Part shown: positions 1-8,232 of the stretch, piece after piece
Position numbering within the stretch: position 1 is the stretch's first letter
How the letters are laid out: the number at the start of each line of letters is the position of its first letter
DNA from: Acidobacteriota bacterium
GTDB taxonomy: Bacteria > Actinomycetota > Acidimicrobiia > Acidimicrobiales > Acidimicrobilacustridaceae
Direction: 5' to 3'
Assembly (NCBI GenBank): GCA_018969405.1
Contig: JAGWYK010000003.1
Location: 1-48,000 of the forward strand
DNA length: 48,000 nucleotides
Made by a program: the position numbers and the translations under genes
The notes under the pieces: generated by a model
What the model saw: the letters and a program-made list of their open reading frames with translations, nothing else
The model's database searches: none
Told to the model about the DNA's origin: nothing

Positions 1-351
1 GAGGTCGCTGCGCTGCTCGGACCCGTCGGTCGGGTCGTCGGCCCGGACGACCTCGCATCGGTCATGGCCGGTGCGGAACTGATCGTGAACGCCACCTCAC
101 TGGGGATGGGCACGGACGGCGCCGTGCCGCTCGAGGTGGCCCTGCTGCGCCCCGAGCACGTGGTGGTCGACATCATCTACCGCCCGCTGGTCACGCCGCT
201 GCTGGCCGCAGCGCGCGCCACCGGGTGTCGCAGTGCCAACGGCATCTCCATGCTGGTGCATCAGGCCGCCATCGCATTCACCCACTGGACCGGTCAGCCG
301 GCCCCGGTGGAGGCCATGACCGCCGCCGTGGCCCCGCTGCTCGCCGACTGA
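1..351 (+). CDS. aroE: Shikimate dehydrogenase, C-terminal part (5' end outside window)
   Basis: Reading frame is open from base 1 to a TGA at 349-351, so only about the last 116 residues are present. The product would reduce 3-dehydroshikimate to shikimate with NADPH in the cytoplasm. The visible part carries the family motif NATSLGM followed by a DGAVPL stretch, the VVDIIYRPLVTPLL segment (usual form is DxxYxPxxTPLL) and the C-terminal NGxxMLVxQAAxAFxxWTG signature. It is followed after one base by a prepilin peptidase and then by aroC, aroK, aroB and aroQ, so it is the first visible member of a shikimate-pathway block. The true start lies outside the window. Confidence 0.93.
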   Translation, partial: EVAALLGPVGRVVGPDDLASVMAGAELIVNATSLGMGTDGAVPLEVALLRPEHVVVDIIYRPLVTPLLAAARATGCRSANGISMLVHQAAIAFTHWTGQPAPVEAMTAAVAPLLAD

Positions 352-352
352 C

Positions 353-1042
353 ATGGCTCCGATGCTGGCGGTGCTGCTGGTGGCGGCGAGCCTCCCCGCC
401 GGGGCGGTCGCCCACATGCTCATCGAGCGCGGTCCCACCGACCAGCCGCTGTTCCGGCCGGTCACCGTCGGTGCGCCCACTCGGGCCCGGATGCTGCTGC
501 AGGTGCTGGTCACCGGCGGGTTCCTGCTCATCGGTCAGCGGTTCGCATCGGTCACCGTCGGCACGCTGGTCGCCCTGCTGGCCCTGATCACGGTGCTGAT
601 CGCCCTGGCCATCATCGATGCCACGACCTACCGGCTCCCCGATCGGATCGTGCTGCCCATGCTCTGCGGCTCCATCGTGTGGGTCGCCGTGGTCGCGCTC
701 GTCGACGCCCATCCCGAGCGCATCCGCGCGGCGCTGTGCGGTGCCGCGGTGTACTTCGGAGTGCTGCTGATCGCCCATCTCATCTCGCCCCGGGGCATGG
801 GGTTCGGCGATGTGAAGCTGGCGGCCCTGCTGGGACTGTTCCTCGGCTGGACCACCACCTCGATGCTCGACGCCGTGGCCCTGGTGCTGTGGGCCATGAT
901 CATCGGCTTCGCCGTGGGCACGCTGGTCGGGCTCATCATCCTGCTGCGGCGACGATCCAACCGTCCGTTCCCCTTCGGTCCCTTCCTCGTCATCGGCACG
1001 GTGATCGCCCTGCTCGCCAGTTCCCGGATCCTCGCCCGCTGA
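353..1042 (+). CDS. Type IV prepilin peptidase (A24 family), peptidase-only form
   Basis: 229-residue, strongly hydrophobic protein with about six predicted membrane segments. It belongs to the aspartic prepilin peptidases that cleave the leader of type IV pilin-like or secretion pseudopilin precursors at the membrane. The two catalytic aspartates are visible: D89 in IIDATTYRLPD and D153 in the GFGDVKLAALLG motif. A PFPFGPFLVIG segment, typical of the family, is near the C-terminus. The N-terminal cysteine-containing methylase domain of E. coli PilD is absent, as in many actinobacterial members, so only the protease activity is expected. The ATG lies one base after the aroE stop, suggesting translational coupling. 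No pilin gene is in the window, so its substrate cannot be named. Confidence 0.9.
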   Translation: MAPMLAVLLVAASLPAGAVAHMLIERGPTDQPLFRPVTVGAPTRARMLLQVLVTGGFLLIGQRFASVTVGTLVALLALITVLIALAIIDATTYRLPDRIVLPMLCGSIVWVAVVALVDAHPERIRAALCGAAVYFGVLLIAHLISPRGMGFGDVKLAALLGLFLGWTTTSMLDAVALVLWAMIIGFAVGTLVGLIILLRRRSNRPFPFGPFLVIGTVIALLASSRILAR

Positions 1043-1096
1043 CCCGCCGCACCTCGCCGGTCGGGAACCGTCTTCGGGCCGGAGGGCCCCGACCGG

Positions 1097-1102
1097 TAGA
1101 TT
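1097..1102 (+). promoter_or_regulatory. -10 box of a probable leaderless promoter for aroC
   Basis: TAGATT (consensus TANNNT) is followed by six bases and then the GTG start of aroC at 1109. This spacing would put the transcription start on or next to the start codon. A -35 element is not convincing (TTCGGG at 1073-1078 with an 18-base spacer is the best I see). The 66-base gap between the prepilin peptidase and aroC contains nothing else clear. Confidence 0.5.
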
Positions 1103-1108
1103 GATCGG

Positions 1109-2368
1109 GTGCTGCGCTACCTGACCGCTGGTGAATCCCATGGCCGTGCCCTCGTGGTCATCCTCGAGGGCCTCCCGGCCGGGCTCCCCATCACCATCGA
1201 CGACCTCGCCCTCGACCTCGGGCGTCGACGTCTGGGCTTCGGTCGCGGTCCGCGCATGAAGTTCGAGGCCGATGAGGTCACCATCCTCGCCGGGGTGCGC
1301 CATGGACGCACCCTCGGCTCCCCGGTGGCCATCGAGATCGGCAACAGCGAGTGGGAGCGCAAGTGGACCGAGGAGATGTCACCGCATCCCGGAGTCACCT
1401 CCCAGCGGCTCACCACCCCTCGTCCCGGGCACGCCGATCTCACCGGTATGCAGAAGTACGGGTTCGACGACGCCCGCAACGTGCTGGAGCGGGCTTCGGC
1501 CCGCGAGACCGCGGCCCGGGTCGCCGCCGGTGCCGTCGCCCGCGCCCTGCTGTCCCATCTCGGTGTCGCCATCGGGTCCCATGTCGTGCAGCTCGGCGCC
1601 GTGCGCGCCGATGCCGCCACCCGTCCGACCGCCGATGCACTGCTCGCCGTCGACGAGTCCGAGGTGCGCTGCACCGATGCCACCGCCGAGGCGGCCATGA
1701 TCTCCGCCATCCGCGCCGCCCAGAAGGCCGGCGACTCCCTCGGCGGCGTCGTCGAGGTCCTGGCCTACGGCGTGCCCATCGGCCTCGGATCCCATGTGCA
1801 CTGGGACCGTCGCCTCGACGGCCGCCTGGCCCAGGCACTGCTGTCGATCCAGGCCGTCAAGGGCGTGGAGATCGGCGACGGCTTCGACGTCGCCGGCCGT
1901 CCCGGCTCCCAGGCCCACGATGCCATCGTGTTCGACCCCGAGTCCGGTGAGTACCGCCGCCTCACCACCAACGCCGGCGGTATCGAGGGCGGCATGTCCA
2001 CCGGTGAGGTCATCGTCACCCATGTGGCCATGAAGCCCCTCGCCACCCTCAACCGTCCGGTGCTGGCCACCGTCGACACCGCCACCAAGGACGCCACCGT
2101 CTCGTTCAAGGAGCGGACCGACGTCACCGCGGTGCCCGCCATGGGTGTGGTGGCCGAGGCCATGACCGCGCTGGTGCTGGCTGATGAGGCGCTGCGCAAG
2201 TTCGGTGGCGACTCCCTGGCCGAGTTCGTCCGCAACCACGACACCTACGTCGAGCAGGTCCGGGCCCAGACCGCCACCATCGACACCTCCGGCGACACCT
2301 CCGATGCCGCCCCGCTGAACTGGGACGCCCAGCAGGCCTTCGCCGACGACGCGCCCGCTGCGCCATGA
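1109..2368 (+). CDS. aroC: Chorismate synthase
   Basis: Converts 5-enolpyruvylshikimate-3-phosphate to chorismate, the last shikimate step, using reduced FMN. The GTG start gives the canonical N-terminus MLRYLTAGESHG. Other conserved blocks are RRLGFGRGPRMKFEADEV, the GxRHGRTLGSPVAI strand, the histidine-containing RPGHADLTG segment, ASARETAARVAAGAVAR, and GGIEGGMSTGEVIV near residue 290. At 419 residues it is a little longer than the usual 360-400; the extra length is an acidic, low-complexity C-terminal tail. Its TGA overlaps the ATG of aroK (ATGA). It appears to begin its own transcription unit (TAGATT box six bases upstream), with aroK, aroB and aroQ coupled behind it. Confidence 0.97.
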   Translation: MLRYLTAGESHGRALVVILEGLPAGLPITIDDLALDLGRRRLGFGRGPRMKFEADEVTILAGVRHGRTLGSPVAIEIGNSEWERKWTEEMSPHPGVTSQRLTTPRPGHADLTGMQKYGFDDARNVLERASARETAARVAAGAVARALLSHLGVAIGSHVVQLGAVRADAATRPTADALLAVDESEVRCTDATAEAAMISAIRAAQKAGDSLGGVVEVLAYGVPIGLGSHVHWDRRLDGRLAQALLSIQAVKGVEIGDGFDVAGRPGSQAHDAIVFDPESGEYRRLTTNAGGIEGGMSTGEVIVTHVAMKPLATLNRPVLATVDTATKDATVSFKERTDVTAVPAMGVVAEAMTALVLADEALRKFGGDSLAEFVRNHDTYVEQVRAQTATIDTSGDTSDAAPLNWDAQQAFADDAPAAP

Positions 2369-2904
2369 CCCCGGCGCCGGTCCCCGGCCATGTCGTGCTC
2401 GTGGGGATGATGGGGGTGGGCAAGAGCAGTCTCGCCAAGCGGATCGGGCGCGCCCTCGACCGGCCGGTGCTCGACACCGATGCCGAGATCACGGCCCGCA
2501 CCGGTCGCAGCATCGCCGAGATCTTCGCCACCGAGGGTGAACCCGCCTTCCGCGACATCGAGTCCACTGTGCTCGCCGAACTGCTGGCCCGCACCGAACC
2601 CTCGGTGATCGCGGCGGCCGGAGGTGTGGTGCTCCGGGCCGAGAACCGCGCTGCACTGAGCCGGGCCGGCACCGTGGTCTGGCTGCGGGCTCCGGTCGAG
2701 GTGCTGGTCGATCGGGTGGCCGGGGGTTCCCATCGGCCCGCACTCGCCGATGACCCTGAGGGCACACTCCGGCAGATGGAGCACGATCGCGAACCGCTCT
2801 ACGCCGAGGTGGCCGACCTGGTGGTCGACACGGATCGCCGGTTCGACGCCGCTCTGGCCGACATCCTCGATGCCGTCGCCCGCCGGGAGGCCCTGATCCC
2901 ATGA
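2365..2904 (+). CDS. aroK: Shikimate kinase
   Basis: 179-residue cytoplasmic kinase that phosphorylates the 3-hydroxyl of shikimate with ATP. The Walker A loop GMMGVGKSS lies at about residues 13-21. The shikimate-binding DTDAEI and FRDIES motifs follow, then AAGGVVL (equivalent of the GGGxV loop) and a lid with HRPAL. Length matches the family. It is coupled at both ends: ATGA overlap with aroC upstream and ATGA overlap with aroB downstream. That tight packing with chorismate synthase, dehydroquinate synthase and dehydroquinase supports the assignment over a gluconate kinase. Confidence 0.96.
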   Translation: MTPAPVPGHVVLVGMMGVGKSSLAKRIGRALDRPVLDTDAEITARTGRSIAEIFATEGEPAFRDIESTVLAELLARTEPSVIAAAGGVVLRAENRAALSRAGTVVWLRAPVEVLVDRVAGGSHRPALADDPEGTLRQMEHDREPLYAEVADLVVDTDRRFDAALADILDAVARREALIP

Positions 2905-3920
2905 TCGTCGTTCCCGTCCCGCTGGCCGATCGCCCCTACGAGGTGCTCGTCGGCGATGGCGTCCGTCATGAACTCGCCCGGGTCATCCCCTCCCGCGCCC
3001 GCCGGGTCGCCGTGGTCACCCAGCGCGGCATCGGCGTCGAGATCGACCCCGGTCGAGAGCATCGCATCTTCGAGATGCCCGACGGTGAGCACGCCAAGTC
3101 CCTCACCACCGTCGAATCGCTGTGCCGCGAGTTCTCGCAGTGGGGCCTCACCCGATCCGACTGCGTGGTCGCCGTTGGTGGGGGCATCGTCACCGACACC
3201 GCCGGGTTCGCCGCCGCCGTGTACCACCGTGGTGTCGACGTCATCCATGTGGCCACCACACTGCTCGGTCAGATCGATGCCGCCATCGGCGGCAAGACCG
3301 GCGTGAACCTGCCCGAGGGGAAGAACCTCGTCGGCGCCTTCTGGCAGCCGAGCGCTGTGCTCTGCGACACCGAGGTGCTGCACACCCTGCCGCCGCGCGA
3401 GTACCGCAGCGGGCTCGGGGAGCTCGCCAAGTACCACTTCCTCGGGGGCGGCGATCTCGATGCCCTGTCCCTCGAGCAGCAGGTGGCGGCCTGCGTCGCC
3501 ATCAAGGCGGCGGTCGTGGCCGACGATGAGCGCGAAGGTGGCCGGCGCGCCATCCTCAACTACGGCCACACGCTCGCCCATGCCATCGAGATCGCCGGCG
3601 ATCACGATCTCCGCCATGGCGAGGCCGTCGCCGTCGGACTCATCTTCGCCGCCGAACTGGCCCGGCGACTGGGGCGCATCGACGCCGAACGGGTGGCGGA
3701 GCATCGTCGGGTGGTGGCGGCCTACGACCTCCCCGATTCTCTGCCCGTCGGCCTGGCCACCTCGGAGCTCGTCGGTCTGATGGCCCGGGACAAGAAGGCG
3801 CTCGACGGAATCACCTTCGTCCTCGACGGCCCCGATGGGGTTGAATCGGTCACGGGTGTCCCGGTCGCGGACATCGAGGCCGCCATCGGGGCGGTCCGCT
3901 CCGAAGGAGATCGATCATGA
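2901..3920 (+). CDS. aroB: 3-dehydroquinate synthase
   Basis: 339 residues, usual length. Converts DAHP to 3-dehydroquinate, using NAD and a divalent metal. Visible signatures are the NAD-binding VAVGGGIVTDTAGF loop, TTLLGQIDAAIGGKTGVN, EYRSGLGELAKY, the metal-ligand region NYGHTLAHAIE and the RHGEAVAVGL helix. The start ATG overlaps the aroK stop (ATGA) and the 3' end overlaps the aroQ start in the same manner. A purine-rich stretch (GAAGGAGA) inside the end of this gene can serve as the ribosome-binding site of aroQ. Confidence 0.97.
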   Translation: MIVVPVPLADRPYEVLVGDGVRHELARVIPSRARRVAVVTQRGIGVEIDPGREHRIFEMPDGEHAKSLTTVESLCREFSQWGLTRSDCVVAVGGGIVTDTAGFAAAVYHRGVDVIHVATTLLGQIDAAIGGKTGVNLPEGKNLVGAFWQPSAVLCDTEVLHTLPPREYRSGLGELAKYHFLGGGDLDALSLEQQVAACVAIKAAVVADDEREGGRRAILNYGHTLAHAIEIAGDHDLRHGEAVAVGLIFAAELARRLGRIDAERVAEHRRVVAAYDLPDSLPVGLATSELVGLMARDKKALDGITFVLDGPDGVESVTGVPVADIEAAIGAVRSEGDRS

Positions 3921-4366
3921 CCACCGATCCTGCGCTGGTGCTGCTGCTGTCGGGTGTGAACCTCGACCTGCTCGGTGATCGCGAGCCTGCGGTCTACGGC
4001 ACCGCCACCCTGGCCGATCATGTCGCCACCGCCCGCGCCACGGCCGAGCCGCTCGGTCTGCGCATCGAGGACCTCCAGTCCAACGCCGAGGTCGACCTTG
4101 TCGAGGCCATCCACGGTGCCCGGGGACGCTGCGGCGCCATCATCATCAATCCGGGGGCCTTCACCCACTACTCCTGGGCGATCCACGATGCGCTGGCCGC
4201 CTTCGAGGGACCGATCGTCGAACTGCACATCTCCAACCCCGATGCCCGTGAACCATGGCGCCGCACCTCGGTGGTGGCCCCGGTCGCCACCGGCACCATC
4301 TCCGGGTTCGGGGGCGACGGCTACCGGCTGGCCGTCGAGGCGGTGGCCCGTCTCCTCGCCCTCTGA
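3917..4366 (+). CDS. aroQ: 3-dehydroquinate dehydratase, type II
   Basis: 149-residue type II dehydroquinase, dehydrating 3-dehydroquinate to 3-dehydroshikimate; the family forms dodecamers. The flexible active-site loop reads LLGDREPAVYG and keeps the catalytic Arg and Tyr. INPGAFTHYSWAIHDAL matches the INPAAYTHTSVAxxDAL consensus, and VELHISN holds the conserved Glu and His. Small departures: the opening LSGVNLDLLG replaces the common NGPNLNLLG, and the FxQSNxEG segment reads LQSNAEVD. These look like lineage drift, not loss of function. A good SD (GAAGGAGA) lies about 7 bases before the ATG. It closes the ATGA-coupled aroC-K-B-Q set. Confidence 0.94.
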   Translation: MTTDPALVLLLSGVNLDLLGDREPAVYGTATLADHVATARATAEPLGLRIEDLQSNAEVDLVEAIHGARGRCGAIIINPGAFTHYSWAIHDALAAFEGPIVELHISNPDAREPWRRTSVVAPVATGTISGFGGDGYRLAVEAVARLLAL

Positions 4367-4371
4367 TCGTC

Positions 4372-5565
4372 ATGTCCGTCCGCCTCCCCGCTCCCATCCC
4401 TGACATCGGTGCGGACATCGCCGCACGACTGGCACAGCTCGAACCGCTGGTGGCGGGGGGCCGGGCGGCACGGCTGCGCGAGTCCTTCGACGCCGCGGCG
4501 ATCGACGCACTCGTGGTGACCTCGCTCACCAACATCCGGTACCTCACCGGCTTCACCGGCTCGGCCGGCGTGGTGGTGGTCACCGCCGAGGAACTGGTGC
4601 TGGTGACCGATGGTCGCTACCGCGAGCAGGCCGCCGACCAGGCGGCGAGATCGGCATCGGGTGCTCGGGTCGAGATCTCCTCGACCGCCCAGCGGGAGCT
4701 CATCGTGGCGGCCGTCGGGAACACCGCTCGCGTCGGCCTCGAGGCCGACCACATCACCTGGTCCACCCAGCGTCGGTACGCCGCCGAGTGGTTCGCCGAT
4801 CGATCACTCGTACCCACCACCGGTCTGGTCGAGGCGCTCCGACGGACCAAGGAACCGGGAGAACTGCAGCGCATCGAACTGGCCGCCGCCATCGCCGATT
4901 CGGCGCTGGCGCGTCTGCGACCCCGTCTGCTGGAGGGACCGACCGAGGTCGAGTTCGCCCGCGAGCTCGACAGCACCATGCGCGAACTGGGCGCCACCCG
5001 GCCCAGTTTCGAGACCATCGTGGCCTCAGGACCCAACGGCGCCCGGCCCCATGCCCGTCCCTCCACCCGGGTGATCGAGCCGGGCGATCTGGTCGTGCTC
5101 GACTTCGGTGCGGTGGTCGACGGCTACTGCTCCGACATGACCCGCACCCTGGCGGTGGGGGAGGTGTCGGACACGGCCCGCCGCATGCTGGAGGTGGTCA
5201 CCGCGGCGCAGGCCGCCGGCGTGGCCGCGGTGCGTCCCGGGGTGGCCGCCCGCCAGGTCGACGCCGTCTGTCGATCCGTCATCGACGAGGCCGGATGGGC
5301 CGATGCGTTCAGCCACGGCACCGGACATGGTGTCGGTCTCGACATCCATGAAGCCCCCGGAGTCGGTTCCACGAGCGATGCTACGCTCGTCGTCGGCGAT
5401 GTCGTCACCGTCGAACCCGGGGTGTACCTCCCCGGCCACGGTGGAGTCCGCGTCGAAGACACCGTCGTCGTCACCACCGATGGGTGCCGCCCCCTGACCC
5501 ACAGCACCAAGGATCCGGCCCCCCATCCGACCCCGGATCCGGCCCTGCGCCGCCAACCGTCCTGA
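4372..5565 (+). CDS. pepP: Xaa-Pro aminopeptidase / M24 family metallopeptidase
   Basis: The ATG at 4372, five bases after the aroQ stop, gives 397 residues. The frame is also open upstream, but that would overlap aroQ widely. An N-terminal creatinase-like domain (about 1-160) precedes a C-terminal pita-bread metallopeptidase domain. The five dinuclear metal ligands are in place: D244 (VLDFGAVVDG), D255 (CSDMTRT), H319 (GTGHGVGLD), E348 (TVEPGVYL) and E362 (RVEDTVVV); H326 in DIHEAPG is the usual additional active-site histidine. The family removes N-terminal residues preceding proline in the cytoplasm. The order aroQ-pepP/Q-efp is common in Gram-positive genomes. Whether it is an aminopeptidase P or a prolidase-like enzyme cannot be settled from sequence. 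Confidence 0.9.
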   Translation: MSVRLPAPIPDIGADIAARLAQLEPLVAGGRAARLRESFDAAAIDALVVTSLTNIRYLTGFTGSAGVVVVTAEELVLVTDGRYREQAADQAARSASGARVEISSTAQRELIVAAVGNTARVGLEADHITWSTQRRYAAEWFADRSLVPTTGLVEALRRTKEPGELQRIELAAAIADSALARLRPRLLEGPTEVEFARELDSTMRELGATRPSFETIVASGPNGARPHARPSTRVIEPGDLVVLDFGAVVDGYCSDMTRTLAVGEVSDTARRMLEVVTAAQAAGVAAVRPGVAARQVDAVCRSVIDEAGWADAFSHGTGHGVGLDIHEAPGVGSTSDATLVVGDVVTVEPGVYLPGHGGVRVEDTVVVTTDGCRPLTHSTKDPAPHPTPDPALRRQPS

Positions 5566-5599
5566 GTCGTCCTGAGGCGACCGTCCGCGAGGAATCACC

Positions 5600-6163
5600 A
5601 TGCCCACCATCACCACCAACGATCTGAAGAACGGAATGGCGCTCGATCTGGACGACGGACTGTTCGAGGTCGTCGAGTTCCAGCACGTGAAGCCCGGCAA
5701 AGGCGGGGCCTTCGTGCGCACCACGCTGCGCAACATCCGCAGTGGCGCCACCCTCGACCGCACCTTCCGGGCCGGTGAGAAGGTCGAGCGGGCCATGATC
5801 GACAAGCGCGAGATGCAGTTCCTCTACCGCGCCGGTGACGACTACGTCTTCATGGACAGCACCACCTACGACCAGCTGAACGTCGAGCCCTCCTCCCTCG
5901 GCGGCGCCGCCGACTACCTGGTCGAGAACGCCGAGGCCATCCTCAAGATGTTCGGCGACGAGATCGTCGGGGTCGAGCTCCCTGCTGCGGTCGAGCTCAC
6001 CATCGCCGAGACCGAACCGGGTATCCAGGGCGATCGCGTCTCCGGGGCCCGCAAGCCCGCCACCCTCGAGACCGGTCTGGTCATCCAGGTGCCGCTGTTC
6101 GTGGGACCGGGGGAGCGGGTCCGCGTCGACACCCGCACCGGCGACTACATCACCCGGGCGTGA
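5600..6163 (+). CDS. efp: Translation elongation factor P
   Basis: 187 residues, full-length EF-P with the KOW-like domain I and two OB domains. It rescues ribosomes stalled on polyproline. The tip loop reads HVKPGKGGAF with the modifiable lysine at K34, the position of the modified lysine in E. coli EF-P. The C-terminal VDTRTGDYITRA is typical. No EpmA/EpmB-type modification gene is in the window. An SD (GAGGAA) lies about 8 bases before the ATG. The 34-base gap to pepP has no visible terminator. The stop overlaps the GTG of nusB (GTGA). Confidence 0.97.
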   Translation: MPTITTNDLKNGMALDLDDGLFEVVEFQHVKPGKGGAFVRTTLRNIRSGATLDRTFRAGEKVERAMIDKREMQFLYRAGDDYVFMDSTTYDQLNVEPSSLGGAADYLVENAEAILKMFGDEIVGVELPAAVELTIAETEPGIQGDRVSGARKPATLETGLVIQVPLFVGPGERVRVDTRTGDYITRA

Positions 6164-6579
6164 CCGCCGAGCACGAACCCACCGACCCGCTCCCCGGCGG
6201 GCGGCGCGAGGCCCGAGAACGAGCGTTCCATCTGCTCTACGAGTCCGAGATCAAAGGCACCGAGACCGGAACCCTGCTCGCCGAGCTCCCGCTCGATCCC
6301 GATCCGTTCGCCATCGCCCTGGTCACCGGGGTGGCCGAGCATGCGCCCGCCGTGGATCGACTGATCGTCGACCATGCCCGCAACTGGCAGATCGATCGCA
6401 TGCCGGCGCTGGATCGGGCCCTGCTGCGTCTGGCCACCTACGAACTGGCGTTCCGCCCCGATGTGCCGACCGGTGTGGTCATCTCCGAGGCCGTGGACCT
6501 GGCCACCCGGTACTCCACCGATGACAGCGGGCGCTTCATCAACGGCGTCCTGTCGGCGATCGCGGCAGCGGTGCGCTAG
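6160..6579 (+). CDS. nusB: Transcription antitermination factor NusB
   Basis: 139-residue all-helical protein that with NusE (S10) binds boxA RNA during rRNA transcription. Conserved features are the N-terminal RREARERAFHLLYESE helix, the central W-x-I-DRMPALDRALLRLATYEL segment and the C-terminal EAVDLATRYSTDDSGRFINGVL motif. The GTG start overlaps the efp stop. The efp-nusB pair is a common Gram-positive arrangement, and here it ends immediately before the pyr leader. Its TAG stop (6577-6579) is also the first three bases of the likely pyr -10 box. Confidence 0.95.
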   Translation: MTAEHEPTDPLPGGRREARERAFHLLYESEIKGTETGTLLAELPLDPDPFAIALVTGVAEHAPAVDRLIVDHARNWQIDRMPALDRALLRLATYELAFRPDVPTGVVISEAVDLATRYSTDDSGRFINGVLSAIAAAVR

Positions 6580-6582
6580 AGT
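6577..6582 (+). promoter_or_regulatory. Candidate -10 box of the pyr operon promoter
   Basis: TAGAGT fits TANNNT and begins on the nusB stop codon. A start about 6-7 bases downstream would open the transcript just before the PyrR-binding hairpin at 6593. I found no good -35. Placement relative to the hairpin is the main support. Confidence 0.35.
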
Positions 6583-6592
6583 TCCCGCCTGA

Positions 6593-6623
6593 CCGTGAAG
6601 CGGGTCCTGTGAGGCCCGCACGG
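6593..6623 (+). promoter_or_regulatory. PyrR-binding RNA loop in the pyr operon leader
   Basis: The RNA folds into a lower stem CCGU/ACGG (6593-6596 with 6620-6623), a purine bulge GAA on the 5' side, a 7-bp upper stem (6600-6606 with 6613-6619) and the hexaloop CUGUGA. The top reads GGUCCUGUGAGGCC and matches the known PyrR site ARUCCNGNGAGGYU at all the core positions, including the CNGNGA loop. The pyrR gene lies immediately downstream. PyrR with bound UMP or UTP is expected to stabilise this hairpin and lower pyr expression. An AGGAGG sequence starts three bases after the base of the stem (6626-6631). Confidence 0.85.
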
Positions 6624-6641
6624 ACAGGAGGATCCACGCCC

Positions 6642-6662
6642 GTGGCTGAGGAACTTGGCTGA
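6642..6662 (+). CDS. Possible six-codon leader peptide in the pyr leader
   Basis: GTG at 6642 follows the strongest SD in the region (AGGAGG, 6626-6631) by ten bases and reads six codons (MAEELG) to a TGA at 6660-6662. No pyrR-frame ATG or GTG is served by that SD. Its stop overlaps an in-frame TTG (6655) that would give an N-terminally extended PyrR. A second tiny frame, ATG 6689 to TGA 6719-6721, spans the terminator and overlaps the pyrR ATG by one base (TGATG). Whether either is translated is unknown. Confidence 0.3.
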   Translation: MAEELG

Positions 6663-6678
6663 ACGCGAACGACGACTC

Positions 6679-6702
6679 ACGCCTCCCTATGGAGGCGTTT
6701 TT
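6679..6702 (+). terminator. Intrinsic terminator (attenuator) in front of pyrR
   Basis: An 8-bp perfect stem, 6679-6686 paired with 6691-6698, closes a four-base CTAT loop. A run of five T follows at 6698-6702. It is the only hairpin plus T-run I noticed in the window. GGAGG at 6627-6631 could pair with CCTCC at 6682-6686 and so act as an antiterminator, in competition with both ribosome loading and the terminator. Its position between the PyrR loop and pyrR is that of a classical pyr attenuator. Confidence 0.75.
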
Positions 6703-6720
6703 GTTGCCCGCACCCGAGTG

Positions 6721-7221
6721 ATGTCCGCCGAGGACATGCAACGGGCCACCTGGCGGATGGCCCACGAGATCATCGAACGCAACCACGGTCTCGACGATGT
6801 GGTTCTCGTCGGCCTGCAGACCGGCGGCGTGCCCCTGGCCGGACGGCTGGCCGGTGCCCTGCATCAGATCGAGGGGATCAACGTGCCGGTCGGCTGCGTC
6901 GATGTCGCGTTCTACCGCGACGACATCGGCCTGCGTCCCGTGCTGCCCGAGGCGGTCACCGACATCCCGGTGGAACTCACCGGCCGCAGCGTGGTGCTGG
7001 TCGACGATGTGCTCTTCACCGGGCGCACCATCCGGGCGGCGCTCGACGCCCTCACCGACCATGGGCGGGCGCGACAGGTGCAGCTGGCGGTCATGATCGA
7101 CCGGGGTCATCGCGAACTTCCGATCCGTCCCGATTTCGTGGGCAAGAACCTGCCCACCCGGCGCGACGAGGCGGTCGACGTGCACGAGGACGGCGTCGAC
7201 CTCGGGGAGATGGTCAAGTGA
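6721..7221 (+). CDS. pyrR: Bifunctional pyr operon regulator / uracil phosphoribosyltransferase PyrR
   Basis: RNA-binding regulator of the pyr operon that also converts uracil and PRPP to UMP. Conserved features are [10 protein letters not shown], the DVAFYRDD strand, the PRPP-binding loop [18 protein letters not shown] and the C-terminal [21 protein letters not shown] choose the ATG at 6721 (166 residues) because it lies directly after the terminator and overlaps a mini-ORF stop as TGATG; GTG 6718 is also possible. A TTG at 6655 would add 22 residues, as long as mycobacterial PyrR, but would make the terminator coding sequence. No SD precedes 6721, so translation may be coupled or start elsewhere. 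The stop overlaps the pyrB GTG. Confidence 0.93.
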   Translation: MSAEDMQRATWRMAHEIIERNHGLDDVVLVGLQTGGVPLAGRLAGALHQIEGINVPVGCVDVAFYRDDIGLRPVLPEAVTDIPVELTGRSVVLVDDVLFTGRTIRAALDALTDHGRARQVQLAVMIDRGHRELPIRPDFVGKNLPTRRDEAVDVHEDGVDLGEMVK

Positions 7222-8201
7222 CTCGTCCCGCTCCGGCCTCCCATCGTCACGGTGCGCTGCGCAACCTGCTCGGCATCGCCGATCTCGGACCTGACATCGC
7301 CGCTGGCATCGCCGAGGTCATGCGACTCACCGATTCCTTCGTCGAGGTGAGCGAACGTGCCATCCCGAAGGTCCCGGCCCTGCGCGGGCGCACGGTGGTC
7401 TCGCTGTTCTTCGAGGACAGCACCCGCACCCGGCTGAGTTTCGAGACCGCCGCCAAGCGTCTCTCGGCCGACACCATGAACTTCAGCGTCAGCACCTCCT
7501 CGGTGAAGAAGGGTGAATCGCTGCGCGACACCATCGAGACCATCGAGGCCATGGGCGTCGACGCCATCGTCGTGCGCCACGCCTCGGCCGGTGTGCCCCG
7601 TCAGATCGCCCACTGGGCGAGCTCGGCGGTCATCAACGCCGGCGACGGCTGGCACGAACATCCCACCCAGGCGCTGCTCGACTGCTACACGATCCGCCAG
7701 CACCTCGGCGAACTCAGCGGTCGCCACATCACCATCGTGGGCGACATCAAGCATTCGCGGGTGGCCCGCTCCAACATCGCCGCCTTCACCGCCCTCGGTG
7801 CCGATGTCACCGTGGTCGCCCCACCGACCCTGCTGCCGCCCTCCCTCGAGGGCTGGCCGGTGAAGGTCGCCCATGATCTCGACGCGGTGCTGCCGGGCAC
7901 CGACGTCTGCTACCTGCTGCGCATGCAGCGCGAGCGGATGACCGAGGCGCTCATCCCCTCCCTGCGCGAGTACACCGCTCGCTACGGCCTCACCGAGGAA
8001 CGGGCCGACCGACTGGCCGAGCATGCGCTCATCATGCATCCGGGGCCCATGAACCGGGGCGTCGAGATCGCCGCCGATGTCGCCGAACGACCCAACGCCG
8101 TCATCGTCGATCAGGTCCGCAACGGTGTTGCAGTCCGGATGGCGGTGCTGTTCCTGCTGCTCGGCAGCGGGACCGAATGGGGCGGCGAACCCGATGCCTG
8201 A
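7218..8201 (+). CDS. pyrB: Aspartate carbamoyltransferase, catalytic chain
   Basis: Joins carbamoyl phosphate and aspartate to carbamoyl-aspartate, the committed step of UMP synthesis. 327 residues. The carbamoyl-phosphate loop is S68-TRTR inside [23 protein letters not shown] carries the HPTQ motif, and [21 protein letters not shown] and [12 protein letters not shown] follow. No pyrI regulatory chain is present, as expected for Gram-positive trimers. The GTG start overlaps the pyrR stop (GTGA). Confidence 0.97.
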   Translation: MTRPAPASHRHGALRNLLGIADLGPDIAAGIAEVMRLTDSFVEVSERAIPKVPALRGRTVVSLFFEDSTRTRLSFETAAKRLSADTMNFSVSTSSVKKGESLRDTIETIEAMGVDAIVVRHASAGVPRQIAHWASSAVINAGDGWHEHPTQALLDCYTIRQHLGELSGRHITIVGDIKHSRVARSNIAAFTALGADVTVVAPPTLLPPSLEGWPVKVAHDLDAVLPGTDVCYLLRMQRERMTEALIPSLREYTARYGLTEERADRLAEHALIMHPGPMNRGVEIAADVAERPNAVIVDQVRNGVAVRMAVLFLLLGSGTEWGGEPDA

Positions 8202-8232
8202 TCCCAACCACGACGCATCACGAAAGGCACCA

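Noticed and set aside
6655-6720. N-terminal extension of PyrR from TTG 6655
   Set aside because: Would turn a complete terminator hairpin and T-run into coding sequence and has no SD at usable distance; kept only as an alternative through coupling.
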